NCBI RefSeq assembly: GCF_022662535.1
Contig: NZ_JAKQYM010000009.1
Span: 62,001 to 126,000 of the forward strand
DNA: 64,000 bases
Direction: 5' to 3'
Source: Polaribacter marinus
GTDB taxonomy: Bacteria; Bacteroidota; Bacteroidia; Flavobacteriales; Flavobacteriaceae
Positions within the stretch are counted from its first letter, which is position 1; every line of letters starts with the position of its first letter. This document shows, piece after piece, positions 49,311-58,889 of this stretch. A model generated the notes under the pieces. The model was not told where the DNA came from, ran no database searches, and saw only the letters and a list, made by a program, of their open reading frames with translations. The translations under genes and the position numbers were made by a program.

Positions 49311-51071
49311 ATGAAGTTGAAATTTTACATATCATTATTTATTAGTTTGTTAACACTCTCTGTAACAGCTCAAGAAGCCACTCTTGTTACAAAAGTTAGC
49401 AAAAACAAGCTGGGTTTAAACCAACGTTTAAGAATAGAGTTTTCTGTGAACAAACAAGGAGCAGATAATTTTACCCCTCCAAAATTCTCTAATTTTAAAG
49501 TGGTTGGAGGCCCAAGTCAATCTGTTAGTCAATCTTGGATCAATGGAAAAGTTAGTTTTTCTCAATCTTACTCATATATTATTCAACCTAAAAGAAAAGG
49601 TGAATTAACTATTGGTACTGCAAGCATAGAAATAGGTGGAAAAAAAATTAAATCTAAACCTGTAAAAATTATTGTTTTAGATCCTGTAGAAATTCCAAAA
49701 GACCCTAATGACCCCAATTATATAGCGCAGCAAAACATACATTTAGTTGCAGAAATTTCTAAGTCTAGACCTTATGTTGGAGAAGGTATTTATGTAGAGT
49801 ACAGACTTTATGTTAGTGAAAACATCAGTGTGTATGATACTTCTGTAACAGAAGCACCACAATATAACGGCTTCTGGAATCAAGCAATTACCATAAATGG
49901 TTACCCTGTAAAAATGGGGAAATACAACGGAGAAAACTATAGATACATTGTCTTACAAAAAGCATTATTGGTTCCTACAAAAACAGGTAAATTAACCATC
50001 GACCCCATGAAAATGGATATTGTTATTGGTGTTCCTACTGGAAAAGCAGATTTCTTTGGAAACGTAATTACAAAAAATATTAGAAGAGAATTTGCTTCTG
50101 CTAAAAAAACAATCACACCTAAAAGTCTTCCTTTAGAAGGAAAACCAGAAAACTTTAATGGTGCTGTGGGAGATTTTAATTTTGATGTAACCTTAAGTAA
50201 AGATGTTTTAAAAGCCAATGAATCATCACAAATAAAAGTGGTTGTTTCAGGTAAAGGAAACCTAAAACTATTTGAATTACCCATTGTAGAAACACCTGTT
50301 GAATTAGAAAAATATCAACCAGAAAGAAAAGAAAAAGTTTCTGTTACTGCTAGTGGTATTTCTGGTTCTGTATCAGATCTATATACGGTTGTTCCACAAT
50401 ATAAAGGAAAATACAAGATACCAAATGTTTCTTTTTCTTACTTCAATCCAAAAGATGAAAAATATAAAACAATCTCTACTGATGATTTTTATGTTGATGT
50501 TCTTGAAGGAAAAGAACTAGTAACAGAAGAAACTACTTCTGTAAAAAAACAAAACATTATCACCACTGGTAAAAACTTTAGATACATCCAAACAAAGAGT
50601 AATTTTAGTTCTACTAAAACTACAGATTTCTTTAAATCTAATTTATTTTACATATTGTTATTACTGCCTTTAATTGCGATTCCTATTGGTATTTTTATTG
50701 CTAAAAAGAACGAAGAAAGAAATAATGACATTATTGGTAATAAATTAAGAAAAGCAGAACGATTGGCAAAGAAATATTTATCTGAAGCACAAAAACAATT
50801 AGGAAAAAAAGAAGCCTTTTACGAAGCTTTAGAGCGTGCTTTACACAATTATTTAAAAGCAAAACTAGGAATAGAAACGGCAGACATTAGTAAAGAAAAA
50901 ATTACGCTTATTTTAAAAGGTAAAAATGTAGACGACCTTACTATAAATCAATTTATAGAAGTCTTACAGAGTTCAGATTTTGCTCGTTATACACCAATAA
51001 CCAACACAGAAATGGAAGCCGAATTAGAAAAAGCAAAGCAAGTAATTATTCAATTAGATAAACAGTTTTAG
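49311..51071 (+). CDS. batD: BatD-type membrane protein
   Basis: The 586-residue protein has a signal peptide (about 1-20, ending SVTAQ), several beta-sandwich domains (KLGLNQRLRIEFSVNKQG, ANESSQIKVVVSGKGNLKLFELP) and one membrane helix around residues 445-465 (FYILLLLPLIAIPIGIFIA). A charged cytoplasmic tail follows that includes EAFYEALERALHNYLKAKLG. It matches oxygen-tolerance protein BatD in length and layout. Confidence 0.9.
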   Translation: MKLKFYISLFISLLTLSVTAQEATLVTKVSKNKLGLNQRLRIEFSVNKQGADNFTPPKFSNFKVVGGPSQSVSQSWINGKVSFSQSYSYIIQPKRKGELTIGTASIEIGGKKIKSKPVKIIVLDPVEIPKDPNDPNYIAQQNIHLVAEISKSRPYVGEGIYVEYRLYVSENISVYDTSVTEAPQYNGFWNQAITINGYPVKMGKYNGENYRYIVLQKALLVPTKTGKLTIDPMKMDIVIGVPTGKADFFGNVITKNIRREFASAKKTITPKSLPLEGKPENFNGAVGDFNFDVTLSKDVLKANESSQIKVVVSGKGNLKLFELPIVETPVELEKYQPERKEKVSVTASGISGSVSDLYTVVPQYKGKYKIPNVSFSYFNPKDEKYKTISTDDFYVDVLEGKELVTEETTSVKKQNIITTGKNFRYIQTKSNFSSTKTTDFFKSNLFYILLLLPLIAIPIGIFIAKKNEERNNDIIGNKLRKAERLAKKYLSEAQKQLGKKEAFYEALERALHNYLKAKLGIETADISKEKITLILKGKNVDDLTINQFIEVLQSSDFARYTPITNTEMEAELEKAKQVIIQLDKQF

Positions 51072-51073
51072 AT

Positions 51074-51823
51074 ATGAAAAAAATCGTTTTTTTATTCTTG
51101 ATGATTGCCAGTTCTATAACTGCTCAAAGTGTAGATAGTTTATTTACTACTGCAAATAATTTGTATAAAAATGGTGAGTTTGAAAAAGCTATTAAGAAAT
51201 ACAAAGAAATAGAATCTCAAGATTTAGTTTCATCAGAATTATATTATAATTTAGGAAATTCTTATTACAAACTTAACAAGGTTGGACCAACAATTTACTA
51301 TTATGAAAAAGCTTTAAAAATAGACCCTTTAAATGAAGATGTAAAAAACAATTTGGTTTTTGCAAAGCGTTTGGCTTTAGATAATATAGAAGAATTACCA
51401 AAAACTATTTTACAAAAGTTTAATCAAAATTATTTGCAAAAACTGTCCTATAATCAATGGGCTATTACAGTTGTGCTTTTTTCATTCATAGCAGCCATTT
51501 TATTTTTATTCTTTTATTTTGCAAATACTCCTTCTAAAAAAAGATTCTATTTTGTTACTAGTATTATTAGTTTTTTTCTATTAATTTCTTCATTTTTCAT
51601 CACTTATAATCAATACCAATTCTCTAAAAACAACATCGAAGCAATTGTTTTTGCTGAAAAAACCGAAGTTAGAAATGCACCAACTTTAAACTCTGAAGAA
51701 GTCTTCACTTTACATGAAGGTACAAAAATTTATGTTTTAGATGCTGTAGATAATTGGAAAAAGATTAAATTAGCAGATGGAAAACTAGGTTGGATAATTG
51801 CCGAAGAAATTAAAGAATTATAA
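51074..51823 (+). CDS. batE: BatE-type TPR/SH3 membrane protein
   Basis: The 249-residue protein has a signal peptide and two TPR-like units (NNLYKNGEFEKAIKKYKEI, YNLGNSYYKLNKVGPTIYYYEKAL). Two membrane helices follow (about 135-155 and 165-180), then a C-terminal SH3-type domain (VRNAPTLNSEEVFTLHEGTK, LADGKLGWIIAEEIKEL). It is the last gene of the Bat run, starting two bases after batD ends. Confidence 0.88.
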   Translation: MKKIVFLFLMIASSITAQSVDSLFTTANNLYKNGEFEKAIKKYKEIESQDLVSSELYYNLGNSYYKLNKVGPTIYYYEKALKIDPLNEDVKNNLVFAKRLALDNIEELPKTILQKFNQNYLQKLSYNQWAITVVLFSFIAAILFLFFYFANTPSKKRFYFVTSIISFFLLISSFFITYNQYQFSKNNIEAIVFAEKTEVRNAPTLNSEEVFTLHEGTKIYVLDAVDNWKKIKLADGKLGWIIAEEIKEL

Positions 51824-51827
51824 ATTA

Positions 51828-52121
51828 ATGAGAAACAGAGTAGCTATCGTCTTAATCTTAATTTTTACACTATTTATTGTGAGTCCCACAATAATTTCTG
51901 TTGTAGAAAAGAATTTTGACATTTCTGTTCTTTTTAATATGAATGAAGAAGAAAACAATCATAAAGAAGTTTCTAAACATTTTGATTTAAAATTTTCTGA
52001 AACAAAAACTTCTTTACCCACCTTTAATTCCTTAAAAGGAGCTGGTCTATTTAATTACTATTCAAAAAATTACACCAGTATTTCTCAAGAAAACAGCTCT
52101 CCTCCTCCAGAACGTCTATAA
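51828..52121 (+). CDS. Small membrane protein downstream of batE
   Basis: It is called from ATG 51828 (97 residues; the codons before overlap batE). One N-terminal membrane helix (about 5-25, AIVLILIFTLFIVSPTIISV) precedes a polar, mostly periplasmic tail ending SSPPPERL. It has no known domain. It follows batE by 4 bases, so it may belong to the Bat operon or serve the SulP gene 72 bases downstream. Confidence 0.6.
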   Translation: MRNRVAIVLILIFTLFIVSPTIISVVEKNFDISVLFNMNEEENNHKEVSKHFDLKFSETKTSLPTFNSLKGAGLFNYYSKNYTSISQENSSPPPERL

Positions 52122-52193
52122 GATTTCTAATAGATATTACATTTTTTACTAACATAAAACCCTTAAATAAAATATGGGTTTAAATCTTTATTT

Positions 52194-54056
52194 ATGAAAA
52201 AAATATTTTCTAATATAAAAGGAGATGCTTTTGGCGGAATTACTGCTGGTATTGTAGCATTACCATTAGCTTTAGCTTTTGGAGTTTCTTCTGGATTAGG
52301 ACCAAGTGCTGGTTTATATGGTGCCATTTTTATTAGTTTCTTTGCCGCTCTTTTTGGAGGAACAAGTACACAAATATCTGGTCCAACTGCACCAATGACA
52401 GCAGTAAGCATGGTTTTAGTAGCTGGACTTGTTGCTGCTAATGATGGAGACCTTTCTAAAGCACTACCAATAATCTTAACAATTTTCTTATTGGCAGGAT
52501 TATTCCAAATAGGCCTAGGATTAATTGGTCTAGGAAAATACATTCGATACATTCCCTATCCAGTTGTTTCTGGTTTTATGACTGCCATTGGAGTTATTAT
52601 TTTACTAACTCAAATTTTACCTTCTGTAGGTTACAATCCAAAAGAAGACACAGAGTTTGTTGCAAAATTTAAACCACATGCAGAAGAACTTCTTCTGGAA
52701 AACATTTTAAAAGAAGAAGCCGGAGAAGGTATTTTGGTGCTAGAAAATTTTAAAGAAACAATTACAAGAGCAGAAAAAATAACACCAGCAGAAATAGAAA
52801 AAGAAGCCCAAACTTTAGCTGCCAAAGAAGCTTCGGGAACGATTGGTGCAATAAAAGTGTTACCTAGAGCTTTACAAAATATTAATTGGTTAGAGTTTCT
52901 TCTTGCACTAGGAACAATATTTATTATATATGGTTTTAAACGAATAACCACCAAGGTTCCAAGCACCCTAGTTGCTCTAGTTATTGTTTCGGGGATTGCT
53001 GTAGGTTTTGGATTAGATTACAAAACCATTCAGGAAATTCCGAGTGGTATCCCAGAAATTAAATGGGAAATTTTTTCAGGATTTTCTTTATCCAATATTA
53101 CACCATATATTTTTACAGCATTAACATTAGCTATTTTAGGAGCCATCGATTCTCTATTAACAAGTGTTGTTGCAGATAATATGACCAAAACCAAACACAA
53201 CCCAAACAAAGAGTTAATGGGGCAAGGTGTTGGAAATAGTATTGGAGCTTTATTTGGAGGACTACCAGGTGCTGGAGCAACAATTAGAACTGTAGTAAAT
53301 ATTAATGCTGGTGGTAAAACCAAACTTTCGGGTATGATTGCTGGTATAATGCTATTAATAATTATGTTAGCATTAGCTCCTATTGCATCTAAAATACCTG
53401 CAGCTGTTTTGGCAGGAATATTAATTACCGTTGGTATTGGAGTAATGGATTATAAAGGTTTAAAAGCAATCCCTAGTTTGCCTAGAGACATAAAATTGGG
53501 ACCAATAAAATTGAGTTCAGAAGTATTAATCATGCTTATCGTTTTATTACTTTCAACTTTTTGGGATTTAATTTATGCTGTTGGGATTGGTTTAGTTATC
53601 GCCTCTTTAATGTTTATGAAAAAAATAGGAGATTTAACTGCAGAACGCTCTGACGTAAAAACACTAAAAGAGGAAGCTTGGGAAGATGAAACAGGTTTTC
53701 CTAAAGATTTAAAAGAAGAGGTATTCATCAAACACATTAAAGGACCTTTATTTTTTGGCTCTACAAGTGATTTTCAAGCACTTTCTCTGCAAATTCCCGA
53801 TACAGCATCAACAGTAATAATGCGTTTAGGAAGAATGCAATATATGGATCAATCTGGACTATACGCAATGGAAGACATGTTACAAGATTTAAAAACAAAA
53901 AACATAGATGTTTTATTTGTAAATTTATTACAACAACCTAGGTATATGATGGAGAGAATTGGAATTATACCTGACTTTATTCCACAAGAGCATATCTTTA
54001 AATCATTTAAAGATTGTGTAAGTTGGGCAAAACAAAACATCGAAAACAAACAATAA
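52194..54056 (+). CDS. SulP-family anion transporter with STAS domain
   Basis: The 620-residue transporter has the SulP core: GDAFGGITAGIVALPLALAFG at the start, FGGTSTQISGPTAPMTAV, and a STAS domain at the C-terminus (about 500-615, LFFGSTSDFQALSLQI). Between core segments it carries an extra hydrophilic insert of about 80 residues (about 145-225, rich in Glu/Lys). It lies 9 bases upstream of a beta-carbonic anhydrase, which makes bicarbonate a more likely substrate than sulfate. Confidence 0.9.
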   Translation: MKKIFSNIKGDAFGGITAGIVALPLALAFGVSSGLGPSAGLYGAIFISFFAALFGGTSTQISGPTAPMTAVSMVLVAGLVAANDGDLSKALPIILTIFLLAGLFQIGLGLIGLGKYIRYIPYPVVSGFMTAIGVIILLTQILPSVGYNPKEDTEFVAKFKPHAEELLLENILKEEAGEGILVLENFKETITRAEKITPAEIEKEAQTLAAKEASGTIGAIKVLPRALQNINWLEFLLALGTIFIIYGFKRITTKVPSTLVALVIVSGIAVGFGLDYKTIQEIPSGIPEIKWEIFSGFSLSNITPYIFTALTLAILGAIDSLLTSVVADNMTKTKHNPNKELMGQGVGNSIGALFGGLPGAGATIRTVVNINAGGKTKLSGMIAGIMLLIIMLALAPIASKIPAAVLAGILITVGIGVMDYKGLKAIPSLPRDIKLGPIKLSSEVLIMLIVLLLSTFWDLIYAVGIGLVIASLMFMKKIGDLTAERSDVKTLKEEAWEDETGFPKDLKEEVFIKHIKGPLFFGSTSDFQALSLQIPDTASTVIMRLGRMQYMDQSGLYAMEDMLQDLKTKNIDVLFVNLLQQPRYMMERIGIIPDFIPQEHIFKSFKDCVSWAKQNIENKQ

Positions 54057-54065
54057 AAAAACATT

Positions 54066-54692
54066 ATGAATTTAGATACAGTATTTAGTAATAACAAATC
54101 ATGGGTAAAAGAGAAATTATCTCTTAATAAAAATTATTTTGAGGAATTAGGAAAAGGACAAAGTCCTGAATTATTATATATTGGCTGTTCAGACAGTCGT
54201 GCTACAGCAGAAGAACTAATGGGCGCAAAACCAGGAGAAGTCTTTGTACACAGAAATATAGCAAATATGGTTTCTGGTTTAGATTTAAACACCATGTCTG
54301 TTGTAGAATATGCCGTAGTTCACTTAAAGGTAGAGCACGTAATAGTGTGTGGACATTACGGTTGTGGAGGTGTTAAAGCCGCAATGCAATCTGCAGATTT
54401 AGGCATCCTAAATCCTTGGCTTAGAAATATTAGAGATGTTTATAGAATTCATTCAAAAGAGCTTAATTCTATTGAATGTGAAGAAAAGAAATATGAAAGG
54501 TTAGTAGAATTAAATGTAAAAGAACAATGTGTAAACTTAATTAAAACTGCTTCCGTACAAAAAGCATATAGAGATCATGGTTTAAAAGTACATGGTTGGA
54601 TTTTTGATATTCACACAGGAAAACTAATTGATTTAAAAATAGATTTCGAGAAATATTTAGAAGATATAATGGAAATTTATCATTTAGATTAA
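54066..54692 (+). CDS. Beta-carbonic anhydrase
   Basis: The 208-residue protein has zinc ligands in YIGCSDSRA (Cys, Asp-Arg dyad) and VCGHYGCGGV (His and Cys). This is the full beta-class active site and a normal length. It interconverts CO2 and bicarbonate. It begins 9 bases after the SulP gene, so the two form a bicarbonate handling pair, and ends just before a strong terminator. Confidence 0.94.
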   Translation: MNLDTVFSNNKSWVKEKLSLNKNYFEELGKGQSPELLYIGCSDSRATAEELMGAKPGEVFVHRNIANMVSGLDLNTMSVVEYAVVHLKVEHVIVCGHYGCGGVKAAMQSADLGILNPWLRNIRDVYRIHSKELNSIECEEKKYERLVELNVKEQCVNLIKTASVQKAYRDHGLKVHGWIFDIHTGKLIDLKIDFEKYLEDIMEIYHLD

Positions 54693-54700
54693 AATAAAAA

Positions 54701-54729
54701 AACCCCAAGAAAATTTTCTTGGGGGTTTT
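54701..54729. terminator. Bidirectional intrinsic terminator
   Basis: CCCCAAGAAAA / TTTTCTTGGGG stem flanked by A and T runs, between the carbonic anhydrase gene and the convergent hypothetical gene. Confidence 0.85.
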
Positions 54730-54731
54730 AT

Positions 54732-55121
54732 TTATTCAAAAATTTTCCTCTTTACCTTAGTTAATCTTCCTTCCCAAGTTCTTCCAGCAAGAGATGATGT
54801 ATAATACACTTTTTTGCCACTAACTTTTGTGATTTTTATATGTAACCTTGTTCCCATTTTAAAAGGAAAATTTGGCAGTGTTGTTTCTTTAATCTCTAAA
54901 TAATATTCGCAGTCAGAAACCCAATCAATATCAGACTTTATATAGTGAGCCATATTGTTGTGGTATTCTACATGCTTTTTATCTTTAAAAACAACCAAAA
55001 CATCTTTTTTGGCATTTCTATAAGTAAACGTATTATTTTTTAATATAGAGCAATCTAAATTATCAAAAGACATTAATGCAAATAAGCTTAAGAAAGCTAG
55101 GGATATGTAAGTTTTTTTCAT
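54732..55121 (-). CDS. Secreted hypothetical protein
   Basis: It is called from ATG 55121 (129 residues), where a signal peptide starts (MKKTYISLAFLSLFALMSFD). The mature part is small and beta-rich with EYYLEIKETTLPNFPFKMG and TRLHIKITKVSGKKVYYTS, like a lipocalin-type or 'DUF4488'-type fold; not recognised. It is separated from the CvpA gene by 46 bases on the same strand. Confidence 0.6.
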   Translation of the reverse strand: MKKTYISLAFLSLFALMSFDNLDCSILKNNTFTYRNAKKDVLVVFKDKKHVEYHNNMAHYIKSDIDWVSDCEYYLEIKETTLPNFPFKMGTRLHIKITKVSGKKVYYTSSLAGRTWEGRLTKVKRKIFE

Positions 55122-55167
55122 TAATATTTTTTTACTCTTCTGCAATTTACAAAAATTACTGTAATAG

Positions 55168-55683
55168 TTATATGTTTTTAATAAAGGTTTCTTCTACGAC
55201 CCCTTCTTTAATAATCGAAGGAAAAATTGTTGGTGCTATTTTTTTAACTGGCTGATACAGAATCGATTTATCTAAAACCTCTTTATCTACAAAAGGAATT
55301 GTATCATTCATTTTACTAAAAAAAATAAAAACAACACTTAAAATTAATCCTATTTTTAAGGCACCAAAAACTCCTCCTAAAATTTTATTTATAATTCCTA
55401 AAGAAGCAAAGTCTGCCAATTTAGTTAGTGCTTTTCCTAATAATGCAATTACAATTATAATCACAACAAATGTTCCTGCAAAAGCTGCTAAAGAAATGTA
55501 TTCTTCTTTCCAAGAAACAGATTCCTTTAAAAAATCTCCAATAAAATACGAAAAATGAATTGCTCCATAAACTCCACCAATTAAAGCAATCAAAGAAGCA
55601 ACCTCCACAAAGAGTCCTTTCATTATTCCTCTAACAAAACCAAAAAGCAATAATGCTGCAATAATTATATCAAAAATATTCAT
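55168..55683 (-). CDS. cvpA: CvpA-family membrane protein
   Basis: The 171-residue protein has four membrane helices, starting IFDIIIAALLLFGFVRGIMKG, and the conserved LASLIALIGGVYGAIHF-type region of the CvpA/colicin V production family. Members affect purine-linked growth and secretion, but the activity is not defined. The gene ends at an upstream-facing gap before the hypothetical gene. Complete in length. Confidence 0.88.
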   Translation of the reverse strand: MNIFDIIIAALLLFGFVRGIMKGLFVEVASLIALIGGVYGAIHFSYFIGDFLKESVSWKEEYISLAAFAGTFVVIIIVIALLGKALTKLADFASLGIINKILGGVFGALKIGLILSVVFIFFSKMNDTIPFVDKEVLDKSILYQPVKKIAPTIFPSIIKEGVVEETFIKNI

Positions 55684-55764
55684 TAAAATAATTTTATCAA
55701 ACCTACATCTTTTTTTTACAATTTAAAAATAGGCATTGTATCTTTACACCTTTAAACAATTTAC

Positions 55765-56121
55765 ATGCAAAAAGTTATCAATCTTAAAGAAAAATGGGAC
55801 TTACTCGTAAACAAATTAACAAAACAATTTGCGGATGGTGATGAATTAAATATGGATGGAATCATCTATTTAATTGGTGTCCAAGAATTAGGTCAAGGTA
55901 AGAGAACATTTAAAAAAGACGAAAAAGTAAACCTAATGCACATTGCAATTTGTAAACTTCTAGAACCATACGGTTATTATGAATTTGATTATTTTGATGA
56001 TGATAGCTGGCCACATTACAAAATACTTACAGAATTACCCAACTTAAAACCAGGAGAACAAACTGTATTAATGAAAGAAGCAATTATTAATTATTTTGAT
56101 GATTTAAACTACTTAAACTAA
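55765..56121 (+). CDS. Conserved hypothetical flavobacterial protein
   Basis: The 118-residue soluble acidic protein starts at ATG 55765. Segments LNMDGIIYLIGVQELGQG and FDYFDDDSWPHYKILTELP suggest a compact alpha/beta fold. It has no known motif. It converges with the SDR gene and overlaps its stop by four bases, an arrangement without obvious functional meaning. Confidence 0.65.
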   Translation: MQKVINLKEKWDLLVNKLTKQFADGDELNMDGIIYLIGVQELGQGKRTFKKDEKVNLMHIAICKLLEPYGYYEFDYFDDDSWPHYKILTELPNLKPGEQTVLMKEAIINYFDDLNYLN

Positions 56122-56912
56122 GTTACACTTATCTTTCTTATCATTTTAGACAAAAGTTTAGGGAAAAATCTTTTTGTATACACCCCTAATTTTTCTTTTG
56201 CACCAGCAATATTAACTTCTTCTTTTTTTCTTTGAATTGCTTTTGCCATCAATTTAGCAAAACGTTTTGGTGAAATTCCGTTTTCTGTAGCAACATCCAT
56301 TTTTCCTTGTGAAGAACCATCACCCGTTAATGCGTTTTTAGAAACATTTGTATTTACAAAACCTGGACAAACCAAAGTAACATCAATATTATCTTTATAG
56401 TGTTCTGCTCGTAAACTATCAAAAAAACCATGCAGAGCATGTTTACTTGCAGCATAAGAAGAACGTAATGGAGTACCTATTTTACCAACAATACTTGTTG
56501 TAATAACAAATTGACCCTTCTTATTATTGATAAAATGTGGTAAAATGGATTTTGTTAAAGCAACAGTACCTAAATAATTAATATCCATAATTCTTTTATC
56601 CACAGAAATCTGTGTATCTTTCACTAGAGAGCGCTGACTTATTCCTCCATTATTTACCAAAATATCAACTTTACCAAAACAAGAAATAGCTTCATCAACT
56701 TTAATCTTAAAATTACTATAATTTTCTAGATCTAATGTTATGATTTTAACTTCATTAGAATCTTTACACTCTTGCTTTACAAACTCTAAAGCGTCTTTTT
56801 TTCTTGATGATAAAATTAAACGTGCATTTTGATGAGATAATTCTATTGCTAGTGCTTTTCCGATTCCCGAAGAAGCACCCGTTATCCAAACTACTTTATT
56901 AGTAAAAGACAT
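56118..56912 (-). CDS. Short-chain dehydrogenase/reductase
   Basis: The 264-residue SDR enzyme has the nucleotide-binding motif TGASSGIGKA near residue 11, the NNGG segment at about 88 and the catalytic YAASKHAL (Tyr-x-x-x-Lys) at about 155. It matches the DHRS7-like subset by the segment VNTNVSKNALTGDGS after the active site. It probably reduces or oxidises a lipid or carbonyl substrate with NAD(P)H; the substrate is not predictable here. Confidence 0.9.
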   Translation of the reverse strand: MSFTNKVVWITGASSGIGKALAIELSHQNARLILSSRKKDALEFVKQECKDSNEVKIITLDLENYSNFKIKVDEAISCFGKVDILVNNGGISQRSLVKDTQISVDKRIMDINYLGTVALTKSILPHFINNKKGQFVITTSIVGKIGTPLRSSYAASKHALHGFFDSLRAEHYKDNIDVTLVCPGFVNTNVSKNALTGDGSSQGKMDVATENGISPKRFAKLMAKAIQRKKEEVNIAGAKEKLGVYTKRFFPKLLSKMIRKISVT

Positions 56913-57019
56913 TTTTGCGTTTTTTTGTGTTACAATATACCTAATTTGTAGCAGAAATAGTATTTTTGGTACGCTTCTTGAAAATAGTTCGTCAAGAACA
57001 AAAAAACAACTTTAAAACG

Positions 57020-58384
57020 ATGAAAAAAATATTTGTACTTATATTCTTAATTTCTTCAATTACACAAGCTCAATACAATATAAAAGGAACAATAACCCCC
57101 GATTTAAAGAGTGATTGGGTGATTTTATATAAAATCGAAGGAGCCAAACAAATCTTTATAAAAAACACAAAAATTGAAGTAGATTCTATTTTAATTGATG
57201 ATAAAAAGCAAGCTATTGGAAACTTTAATTTTACATTACCTAATGATGCAGCCCCTGGGGTTTACAGAGCAACTTATCGTTTAGAAGAACATGGTTATAT
57301 AGATTTTATTTTTGATAAAGAAGATATCACATTTGTTTTTAACCCAGACTATCCAGACCAATCTGTATTGTTTTCTAAATCTAGTGAAAACATTTTTTAC
57401 AAGCAGTATTTATCTGAAATTTCTAAAGCACAACAAACACTAGATTCTCTTCAAATTACGGCATTAAGAAACCCAAGTTTAGATTTAAAAAAAGATTATA
57501 AAACCGCTTTACAACAAGTAGAAAACATACAACAAGGCTATTTAACAGCTTCTAAAAACATGTATGTACAACCATTTATTAAGGCCACATTAAGAGCAAA
57601 TCCTAAAGAAATAAAAACGTCTCCTAATGAGTACATGTCTAATATGGTTGCTACTTTTTTTGACAACATGGATTTTTCTAATAAAACACTTATCAACTCT
57701 TCTTTTTTAGTAGATAGAATTACAGATTATATTTTTTACATTAACTATTCTGACAATAAAGAAACACAACAAAAGTTATTTAAAAACTCTATTAAAACTG
57801 TTTTATCAAAAATTACAGATTTATCCTTTAAAAAAGATGTAATTGAGTTTTTAGTAACACAATTCGAAGAATCTAAAAACTTAGAACTGATTGGTGATCT
57901 TTTTGAAAATTATTATAAAAGATTACCAGAAAACATTCAAAATAAAAAATTTATAAATGAAAAACTATCTCTTTTTGCAACAGAAATTGGTAGTATAGCA
58001 CCTGATTTTTCATGGAAAGAAAACAACAAAAATTATTCTCTTTCTAAATTAAATGATGCCGAAAATTATGTATTGGTTTTTTGGAGTACAGATTGCTCTC
58101 ACTGTTTAAGAGAAATTCCTGAATTACATAAATTTATGCAGAAAAGCACAAAAACAAAAGTAATTGCTTTTGCTATGGAAAGAAATAATTCGACTTGGAA
58201 TGAGATGAAAAAAACATTACCAAATTGGCATCATATTTTAGGTTTAAACAAATGGGAAAATAAAACTGCTAGAGTTTATAATATCAATGCAACTCCTACT
58301 TATTTTGTGTTAGACAACACAAAAAAAATTATTGCTAAACCCGATAATATTTCAGATGTAAAAGCTTTTTTAGAAAATAAATAA
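57020..58384 (+). CDS. TlpA-like thioredoxin-fold protein
   Basis: It is called from ATG 57020 (454 residues) at the start of the signal peptide (MKKIFVLIFLISSITQAQ). Residues about 20-120 match the DUF4369-type N-terminal domain (YNIKGTITPDLKSDWVILYK), and the C-terminal 140 residues form a TlpA/AhpC-type thioredoxin domain with the active site WSTDCSHCLREIPEL (CxxC). The family is periplasmic and reduces or isomerises disulfides. Monocistronic, followed by a terminator. Confidence 0.85.
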   Translation: MKKIFVLIFLISSITQAQYNIKGTITPDLKSDWVILYKIEGAKQIFIKNTKIEVDSILIDDKKQAIGNFNFTLPNDAAPGVYRATYRLEEHGYIDFIFDKEDITFVFNPDYPDQSVLFSKSSENIFYKQYLSEISKAQQTLDSLQITALRNPSLDLKKDYKTALQQVENIQQGYLTASKNMYVQPFIKATLRANPKEIKTSPNEYMSNMVATFFDNMDFSNKTLINSSFLVDRITDYIFYINYSDNKETQQKLFKNSIKTVLSKITDLSFKKDVIEFLVTQFEESKNLELIGDLFENYYKRLPENIQNKKFINEKLSLFATEIGSIAPDFSWKENNKNYSLSKLNDAENYVLVFWSTDCSHCLREIPELHKFMQKSTKTKVIAFAMERNNSTWNEMKKTLPNWHHILGLNKWENKTARVYNINATPTYFVLDNTKKIIAKPDNISDVKAFLENK

Positions 58385-58389
58385 GAACA

Positions 58390-58421
58390 AAAAAAGATGA
58401 ACTAAAACAATTCATCTTTTT
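58390..58421 (+). terminator. Intrinsic terminator
   Basis: AAAAAGATGAA / TTCATCTTTTT stem with a 9-base loop and T-rich tail, just after the TlpA-like gene. Confidence 0.8.
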
Positions 58422-58461
58422 AAATTACTTTCTCTTTTTATAATAAGAATTCGGCTCTTAA

Positions 58462-58782
58462 TTAATCTATTACTGTAGATAGTTTAATTGTTTTTCCGCA
58501 ATGTTTTGATGTTATTTTAAAAATCACTTTTCCTTTTTTCCCTTTATTTGCCCAACAAACTTCTTTTCCTGTATTACAACTGATACTAGTTTTAGAACCT
58601 TTATTAAGCGACACAAAACCTGAGCCAGTATAAATACTTACTTTTTGCTTGGTGTCATTAATCAGTTTAAAACTTCCACCTATTGTTAATTCGGTGTTTA
58701 CTTGATTACCTTCTTGAGTGTTTTGAGTTTTAGATAAACACAACATTCCAAACAGGCTTAATGTTATTAATAATACTTTCAT
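58462..58782 (-). CDS. Secreted hypothetical protein
   Basis: The 106-residue protein has an N-terminal signal segment (MKVLLITLSLFGMLCLSKT). The mature domain has a beta layout with SFKLINDTKQKVSIYTGSGF and VCWANKGKKGKVIFKITSK, with two Cys pairs possible (CNTGKEVCW and SKHCGKT). No family recognised. Monocistronic, pointing away from the TlpA-like gene. Confidence 0.65.
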   Translation of the reverse strand: MKVLLITLSLFGMLCLSKTQNTQEGNQVNTELTIGGSFKLINDTKQKVSIYTGSGFVSLNKGSKTSISCNTGKEVCWANKGKKGKVIFKITSKHCGKTIKLSTVID

Positions 58783-58843
58783 TTTTTTTTATGTTTTAAT
58801 TAAAAACTGTAATAGTCATTTATTAAGATTTATGAGTTCATAG

Positions 58844-58879
58844 AAAAATCTCGTTAGAATAAATACTAACGAGATTTTT
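58844..58879 (-). terminator. Intrinsic terminator
   Basis: AAAAATCTCGTTAG / CTAACGAGATTTTT, a 14-base perfect stem, 11 bases past the stop of the large T9SS protein on the minus strand. Confidence 0.85.
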
Positions 58880-58889
58880 GTTTAAACAG

